This document shows positions 1-9,000 of a DNA stretch of 64,000 nt, one piece after another. The notes under the pieces are model-generated. The model was not told the origin of the DNA. It saw nothing but the letters and a program-made list of their open reading frames with translations, and made no database searches. The translations under genes and the position numbers were made by a program. How positions within the stretch are numbered: position 1 is the first letter of the stretch; each line of letters opens with the position of its first letter. This DNA comes from Phytomonas francai (lineage: Eukaryota; Euglenozoa; Kinetoplastea; Trypanosomatida; Trypanosomatidae), in the NCBI GenBank assembly GCA_001766655.1, contig MJCC01000002.1, positions 873,992 to 937,991 on the forward strand, given 5' to 3'.

Positions 1-3000
1 AACTTCCTGTCGAAGATGAATGAGCGTCTGCAGGCGATTCTGATCGAGTTTCAGCATCGCGCGGAAGGAGACATGGACGAGGCGATTCTCGAGGAGGAGG
101 ATCGGCGCTGCCAAACCGGTCGCTTTATGCCGGCTGTGGTAAATAACGTCATCTGGCTCCGCCAGCTCCGACATCGGATCGAGGAGATGCTAAAAATCAG
201 CACCTCGGTGCTCTCGGATCTGCGCAGTGCGAAGGATTTTGAGGACTCTGCCAAAAAGCTCCTCGAGGAGATCGAAGACTACGAACAGGAGGTTTATCGG
301 AATTGGGTTCGGGATGTCGAGGATCAGAGCCGTCATTTAACCCTCGACGCCGACGCCCCGCTCATCGGGATTAACACGGAGGGGAAAGTTGAGGTGAACT
401 ATTCGGAGCGTCTCGTACAGTTAATTAAGGAGGTGCGCATCTTTGCCGCACTGAACTACCGTGTTCCTGAGCGCGTTCAACAAATTGCAAAAAAAGGCCT
501 GCAGTACTACTCCAAAGGCCTCTCGCTCAAGCAGATCGCGAACACGTACAACGGGATGACGGAGGATATCATCCCCAGCACCCAGGCGATGCTCTTAGAC
601 GCCGCGGTGAGCTTCGAAAAGGCAATCACCGCAAGCGGGCATAAGCAGCTCACGTGGAAAGGCAAGGAGGAGACGGATAAATACATCCGAAAACTTCATG
701 TAGCCTCGCAGTTGTTGACCGATGCCAATCGTCGACTGCACAAACTCCATCACGAAATTTTACTCGCCGTTTGCGAGCTTTTCAGCATCGATTTACACCA
801 ATCCCGGCATCGATGGTCGAGCAAGGTGCTCACGATACGCGAGAAGATCGAAACGAGCGGCTTTCAAAATATGGACACCTGGAAAGTTTACTGGGATATG
901 CAGATTTACAAAGCCCTGGAAACGCAATATCAGTATGGTTTGGAGAACCTGCAGGTGATGATGGGGGAGATTAAGGCGGATATTATTTACGACGCCGATA
1001 CCGGGCATGCCGCCCTACGCCCCCCACTCATGTCGATTCGCCAAATCTATTATCAGCAAATCAAGGATTTTATCACCTTTCCGATTCGCTTTCAGGGCTG
1101 CAGTGGGTCGGTTTTCTTCAAGGACATGCCGGCGCGAAATGAGCCGTGCATCTTTTCCGCGATGCAGCACGCCTCGCAGCTCTTTCGCAAGGTGCAGGCG
1201 GAGCTCAACCGATTTACGCCGATGCTCGTAATCGGCTGCTGTGGGAGGGCGGAAAATCCAACCCTGGAAGAGATCGTCGGCGGCTCTTTGTCGGAGGTTC
1301 AGCACTGGGAGCAGGCCATACGGCTCCTCAAACAAAAAGGAAAAGAAATCAACAGCGAGGACCTTTTTATCAAGTGCGGCTGCATTACCCTCTGCACGGC
1401 GGGGATTAAGGGCACCGTCGACGAGCACCTTTTTAAACTCACCGAGGCCCTCAAACTGACGCTGAAGAAAAGCGCGGAGAAGCATCTGAAAAACATCGAG
1501 GGCTACATCGAACAGGTTTCGAAGTGTTTAAATAGCAAACTTAGCGATTTCGACGAAATTAGCGAGGTAAATGTGCAGTACAGGGAACTAATCGATCAAC
1601 GCTCCGGGAAGGAGGTGGAGTTTCACCATTTTTACAACAAAAACATGCTCCTGCAGAACATGACCGGCTCCGCTGGGATTAATTTCACCAAGACGAAGGA
1701 GATTTGGGATTCCTACATGAAGCGTTTAGACTCGCACGAAGCGGAGGTGGAGGAAAAGATGAACGAACTGCGCAAATACTTCATGGAGAAGGTCAAGACA
1801 TTCGGAAAAAGTGTGGAGAGGCTGACAAACCAGTGGAATGAGGTGAAGCCAAAGGATATCACGGTCAAGGATCCTTTGACGATTATCAACGAAAAGCTCG
1901 AGGAGATGCGCACGTTAAAAACGACAGGCGAGAAGTACGTAAAGCACTGCCAGACATTTTCGCTGGAGGAGCCCGAGCTGCAGATGCTCGAGGACTTGGA
2001 ATCGGAGATGGGGAGCTACAGCGCGATCTGGGACTCGCTCGGGCGCTTTCAGGCCGAGTACGAGGCGCTTCGTCGGGAGTCCTGGATTAGTTTTAGCGCG
2101 AAGACCTACCGCTTCGAGGACTTCATCAAGCATTGGCGGGAGGCGTTAAAAGGCGTCGAGCCGATCCCGGCGACGCTGCGCGTGCGCGCGATGCTGGAGG
2201 AGTGGGCGCGCTGCCTGCCGCTGCTGAAGTACGTGCGGGGGGACGGCTTCACGCCCGCGCACTGGGCCGAGCTCTTCCAGCTGCTCAACCTTCGCGGCGG
2301 GTCCACGCAGGATACGGTGACCTTCGGCGAGATTCTGGACGAGCACCCGCGGATGCTCACGCAGGAGGTCGCGCTGAAAAAGCTCCACGGCCGCGCGCAG
2401 GGCGAGGCGCAGATTCGCGCGGCCCTCGATGACGTGCGGGCCTGGGGGACCGAAGCGCGCTTCACCCTAACGCCCTACCCAGGTCGCCCAGGGCTCGTTT
2501 TGATAACGGAATGGAAAGCCTTATTATCGGTTTTAAGCGATCAGCAGGCGCTGATCATGAGCGTGAAGGAGTCGCCCTACTTTTCGTCCTTCGCGAACGA
2601 TGTGAATCGCTGGGAGGAGCGTCTGAATGTCTTGAACGAGTACCTGCACTATATGAACCTTATTCAGCGGAAGTGGGTGTATTTGGAGCCGATTTTCCGC
2701 CGTGGTGCGCTGCCCAACGAAAAACAACGCTTTGATGGCCTGGATGAGCAATACGCGCGGATTATGAAAGGGATCGACAAGGATAGCCACTTGATCGCCC
2801 TCGTTTCGCATAAAGAATACAAAGAAATCCTGAGCACCGTGTTCGAGCAGCTCGAGCGCTGTCAGAAGTCGCTGAATCAGTTCTTAGAAACCAAACGGGA
2901 CGGCTTCCCGCGCTTTTATTTCATCAGCGATGACGACTTGCTGGAGATCCTCGCACAAAGCAAAAACCCAACCGTTATTCAATCGCATCTTCGGAAGCTT

Positions 3001-6000
3001 TTTATGGGCATCTATAGCGTTGATTTTGATACGCAAAATGAGCATATTCTTCGCGTGCAATCGCTAGAGGGCGAGGTGGTGCCGCTCACCACACAGGTTC
3101 AGGTCACCGACGAAGTCGAGGTTTGGCTCTCGGAGCTCGATAAATCGATGAAGTCGACGCTCAAAACGGACCTGGTGAATTGCGTGAAGAAGTTTGATAT
3201 CGGCCTGTACGCCTCGCAAATCCTCTGCACCGCGGAGATGATCAATTTTTCGCGCAAGACCGAAGAGGCCATACGGGATGGCGAGTTGGAGCCCCTGCAG
3301 AGGCATAAATCCGCGATGCAGACGCGTCTGCGCGAGTTGGCCGCCTTCGCCGGCAGCAATACCGACGCCCTTGTGAGCATCAAACTCAAGGCCCTCATTA
3401 TGGATCTCATCCACAACATCGACGTCGTTGATCAGTTGATCACGGAGAAAGTGAGCAAGCCCCAGGATTGGATTTGGCGAAAGCAACTTCGGCTTTATTT
3501 AGACGCCAGCAAATGCTGTGTGGTGCGGATGGTCGATACGGAGTTTCGGTATAGTTATGAATACCAAGGGAACCTCCCAAAGCTCGTGCACACGCCGCTA
3601 ACCGATCGCTGTTATATGACCTTACTGCAAGGAATGCAGCTCGGCTATGGGGGAAATCCCTACGGGCCGGCGGGGACTGGCAAAACGGAATCGGTAAAGG
3701 CTCTCGGCAACCTTTTGGGGCGGCAGGTTCTCGTGTTTAACTGCGATGAGGGGATCGATTTCAAATCCATGGGGCGAACCTTTATTGGGCTGGTGAAATG
3801 CGGCGCATGGGGGTGCTTCGATGAGTTCAATCGCCTGAAGGTCGACCAGCTCTCCGCGATCTCGCAGATGATTCAGGTGATTCAGGAAGCTCTTAAAAAC
3901 GACGATGCCCGGTGCAGTCTTCTCGACCGTGAAATCGATGTCAACCCGAATGCGGGCATTTTCGTGACCTTAAATCCGGCCGGGAAGGGCTACGGCGGCC
4001 GCAGCAAGCTCCCGGACAACCTCAAACAGCTCTTCCGATCGATCGCCATGAGCGCGCCCGACAACGAGCTGATTATCGAGACAATTTTGTTCAGCGAGGG
4101 CTTCGAGAACGCGAAGGATTTGGCCAAAAAGACGGTGGAGATCTTCAACCTGTCGAAGCAGCTTCTTTCGCAGCAGCAGCACTACGATTGGGGGCTGCGG
4201 GCGATGAAATCGGTGCTCCGGCTGGGGGGCACCCTCATCCACGCCCTCCTCACCCAGCGCGTGACCGGCAAGGTTAAACTCACCGCCGAGGAGCTTTTGG
4301 CGCGCGAAAACGAGATTATTATTAAGTCCCTGCGCGTCAACACCCTCGCGAAGCTGACCTTCGAGGACGCCATTCTCTTCAACAACCTCGTCGAGGACAT
4401 CTTCCCCGGGGTGCGGGTGCTCGAGATCGAGTACGACGAGCTCCGCCCCGCGATCGAGGCCTCGTTGGGGGAGCTCAAACTCCAGCTCGTCGGGGCCCAG
4501 GTCCAGTCCATTTTGCACCTCTACGAGACCCTCCAGCAGCGGATGGGAGTGGTGTTGGTTGGGCCGAGCGGGAGTGGGAAGAGCACGCTCGTAAAAGTCC
4601 TGCGGAGGGCCCTGCAGAGGCTGGGGAGGGTCGTCCCGATCTACACCGTGAACCCGAAGGCGCTGCCGAAGGAGCAGCTCCTCGGGTACATGGATCCGGA
4701 CACGCGGGAGTGGTTCGACGGCGTAATCACGGCCGCCGCGAAGAAGATCGTGAAGGAGGATAAGGAGGTCCAGTCGTGGGTCTTCTGCGATGGCGATATC
4801 GACCCGGAGTGGGTCGAATCGCTGAACTCCGTCTTGGACGACAACAAGCTCCTGACGATGCCAAACGGGGTGCGGGTGCAGTTCGGGAATAACGTCAATT
4901 TTATCTTCGAAACCCACAGCCTCGAGCACGCCTCGCCGGCGACGGTATCGCGCATGGGTATTATCTATCTTTCCGAGGAACACGTCGATCCGAAGATGAC
5001 GGTAACCTCCTGGCTACTCGATCAGCCCGAGGAACGGCGCGAGGATCTCGCAAAGTGGATCAACGATTACTTCTACCAAGCGATTGAATCGCTTGTGATG
5101 ACCGAGAAGGTAGTCGTTCAGACTACGAAAACGGGGCTCGTGATGTCGGCCCTCAAGCAGCTCCAGGGCTGCGCGAGCAAGGCGCAGTTCGCGATTTCGC
5201 TCATCCACGGCCTCGGCTCCTACCTTTTCGATGAACAGCGCAAGGACTACGCGAAGGATGTCCTCAACCTCGTCGGCGAGCGCGCGCCGGACGCGAAGTC
5301 GCCGCTGGACTTCTACTACGACCCCGCGAGCGGGGCCTACGCCCCTTTTCACTTCGACCCCTCGCTAGACCTCACCGTCGACGAGCTTTACCACAACCTG
5401 ATGGTGGCGACGCTGGACTGCCAGCGCGCGCTCGCGGTCATGCGGGCGTGGACGCGGCCGATCCGGCCGGGCGTCTACTGCCCGTTTATTCTCGTCGGCC
5501 CGGAGGGCTGCGGGAAGGCGATGTTGCTAAAAAACCTCTTCGCGAACAGCGCGAGTACGCGCGTCGCCGTTGTGAACTGCTCCGCGCAGACGAAGGCGAT
5601 CCAGGTCATTCAAAAACTCAAGCAGACCTGCCAGATGCTCAACTCGAGCAATGGGCGGGTGCTTCGGCCCGTGGATGTCGAGCGGCTAGTGCTTCTCTTC
5701 AAGGACTTAAACCTGCCGAAGCCGGATCAATACGGCACCGTGCAGCTCCACTCCTTTCTTCAGCAGCTCATCTTGTATAGTGGGTTTTACGATTCGGATC
5801 TGGAGTGGGTCACCCTCGAGCGGGTTCAAATCGTCGGGACGATGAATCCCCCGGGGAGCATGGGGCGCTACCCCGTCTCCCCCCGCTTCCTCGCCATCAA
5901 CTCCATTCTTTGCCTTTCCTACCCCTCCAAGGAGTCGTTAAACGTCATTTACACCGAGTTTCTCAATGTGGTGTTGAAAAGCGAACGGCTAAAGTTCAAT

Positions 6001-9000
6001 CTTCCGAGCAATAAAGGCGCCGCCGACGTCGCGCGGATCATGACGACGGTCTATGATATCATCAGCACCCGGTGCACGGTCGACGTCGCCTCGCACTACA
6101 TTTTTAACCCACGCGATATTACGAAATGGGTGCTGAATCTCCTGAACTACGCACCGGGGGATATGAGCGATGTGATCGGCTACGAGGGCCGGCGAATCTT
6201 CGTCGATCGCCTCATCACGAGCGACGAGCGCACGAAGCTGACGAAGCTGATTCGCGATAACCTTGCCTTTCTCTTCGGCCATGCGCAGGAGGCCCAGCAG
6301 GCGGAGAAGGAATCGCTCTGCTTCGTCTCCTGGAATGACGGCGCGCCGATTGGAAAGCGAAGGCTCATGGCCACCCACATCAACGATCTGAAAAAGACCT
6401 TGCAGGTTTCGCTCGTGAATTACTCTCGCGAGAACAGCGATTTGGACCTGCAGCTGATCCCGGAGGCCTCAGCCTGGATCGCGCGCGTGGATCGCGTATT
6501 ATCGCAGGAGCGCGGGAATCTCCTCCTCGTCGGGCGCTCGGGGGTCGGAACGGCGGAGATGGTCCGTTTGGTGGCGTACCACAATCGGACGGAGTTGGTC
6601 ACCCTCAACCTCACGCGGGAATACAACCTCAAGCAGTTTAATGCGGAGCTCAAGTCGGTCATGACGAAGGCCGGCGTTGAGGCGACACCGGTGGTATTGT
6701 TGTTAGAGGATTTCAACTTTTTCAACCCGCATTTTCTGGAAACGGTGAACTCGCTGCTCTCCTCCGGCGAGGTCCCGGAGCTCTTCACGCCCGAGGAGCA
6801 AGAGGCGATCCTCGCGCCGCTCAAGGAAGACGCCATCGCAGAAGGCTTCACGCCGTATAATTATTTTATCGATCGCATCGCTCGCTTTTTGCACATCGCC
6901 ATTATTATGGATCCTACCAACCCCCAGTTCGACGCGCAATGCCGCGCGAACCCCGCGTTGTTCACGCACTGCAATGTGTATTGGGTCGGAACCTGGGAAC
7001 CGTCAAGCTTGAAGCTCATCCCAAAGCTTCTGATTGGGGATGTTTACAAATCGTTAGAAACCGTCAACGGGAAGAGCAAAAAAGACTTTAACCTGACAAC
7101 GGAGCTCGTGAATATTCACCGATACTTTGGCGATAAGTTTTCGCCGCAGCACTTTAAGGCGTTCTGCCAAACCTACGAGCACATCTTTAAATTCAAGAAT
7201 CAGCAAGTCGTGGATAGCCTTGGTCGTCTGAAGAGTGGTGTGGATAAGCTGAATGAAGCCCAGGAAAGTGTGGACAAAATCGCCGTCGATGTTTCGTCTA
7301 AAAAGGAACTTCTCGAGGTCAAGCAGGAGGAGGCCGATGAGGCCTTGAAGAAGATTCAGGCCAAGATGGAAGAGGCGGGGGAGCAGAAACGCGGAATTCA
7401 CAAAATCCAGAAAGAGCTGAGCAAAGAGCAGCAAGCGATCACGGAAAAGAAGACGTTGATTGAGGAGGAGCTGAGCAGTATTCAGCCCATCCTGGACGCC
7501 GCGCTCTCCTCCGTGAGCGCGATCCGCTCCGAACACTTGACGGAGCTCAAGTCGATGAAGCAGCCCCCGCCCGCCGTCCAGGACGTGCTGGAGGGGGTGA
7601 TGGTTCTCATTCAAGGCGGAAATTCGATCGATAAGAACTGGCTCTCGATTCGAAAAATGCTCAGCGGGGACATCAAAGGCCAAATTCTGAACTACCCGAT
7701 CGATAACGTGAACCCGACGACGCGGAGTGAGGTGCAGAAGGTGATGGAGTCAAAGGCAAACTCGTTTAAACGCGAGGTAATCGGCCGAGCCTCAAAGGCG
7801 GCGGCGCCGATGGCGGAGTGGCTGAAGGCGGTGATTCAATACAGCAAGGTGCTCGAAACGGTCGCGCCGCTGCGTGAAGAGATGCGCGAGTTAGAGGAAA
7901 ACCTTCAAAAAGGAAAGGACAAAAAGGCAAAGTACGAAAACAAGCTCGAGAAACTGGAGGGCACCGTTGAGGAGCTGCGAAAGATGTTTGGCGCGAAAAC
8001 CACCGAGGCGGAGCGGCTTCGCGGGCAGCTCGAGGAGGCGGAGCTCTTGCTCATCAACGCTAAGGAGCTGCTCTTGAAGTTAGGCACGGAGCACGAGCGC
8101 TGGACGATGCAGATGAAAACCTTCGCCTCCGATTTAGATCTCCTACCGAGCCGCTGTCTTCTTGGCGCGGGGTTGATTACCTATTTAGGCCACGAGGATG
8201 ACGCGGTTCGCCGCAAGGTGTTAGAGGACTGGATGCAGACGGTGAAGCTCGCGGAGTTTAACTTTTTTACCTTTCTTCGCGAGGAAAGCGCGCAGCTCCA
8301 GTACAAATCGCAGGGGCTTCCCGGCGATGAGCTTTCCATGGACAACGCGGTGATCATCCAGGAGCAGGTGTACACGCCGCTGATCGAGGACCCGTCCGGG
8401 CAGGTGGTCGGCTGGCTTTCGAACTTCCTCAAGGATCGCAAGGACAACGTCGAGGTGTGCAGCCTCTCCGACGAGCGCCTGGTCTCGACGCTGGAGCTTG
8501 CGCTTCGGTTCGGCAAGCAGTTTATCCTGACGGAGGTGGACCACATCGAGCCCTTTTTGTACCCCGTTATCCGGCGCGAGCTGGCGAACGAGGGCGCGAA
8601 GAAGGTGATCCGGATCGGGGATCGGCGCAGCGTGGATTACGGGGAGGGGTTCCGGCTTTATTTGGTGACCCGCACGAGCGGGCTCGCGATCGCGCCGGAC
8701 ATCGCGGGCCACCTGACGCCGATCAACTTCTCGATCACGCAAAGCGGGCTGGAGGGGCAGTTCCTGAGCGTCACGATCGAGCACGAGCAGCCTGCGCTCG
8801 AGCAGGAGAAGCGCGCGAACCTGGCGAGGGAGGAGGCCCTCAAGACGCGGCTCGAGGAGCTCGAGCGGCGGCTCCTGCGCGACCTTGCGGACTCGTCGGG
8901 CTCGCTGCTCGCGAACACCGCGCTGATCGCCTCGCTGAACGACGTCAAGACTCAGGCGAGCGAGGTTGCGGCGGCGCTGGAGGCCTCGACCGCCGTCCGC

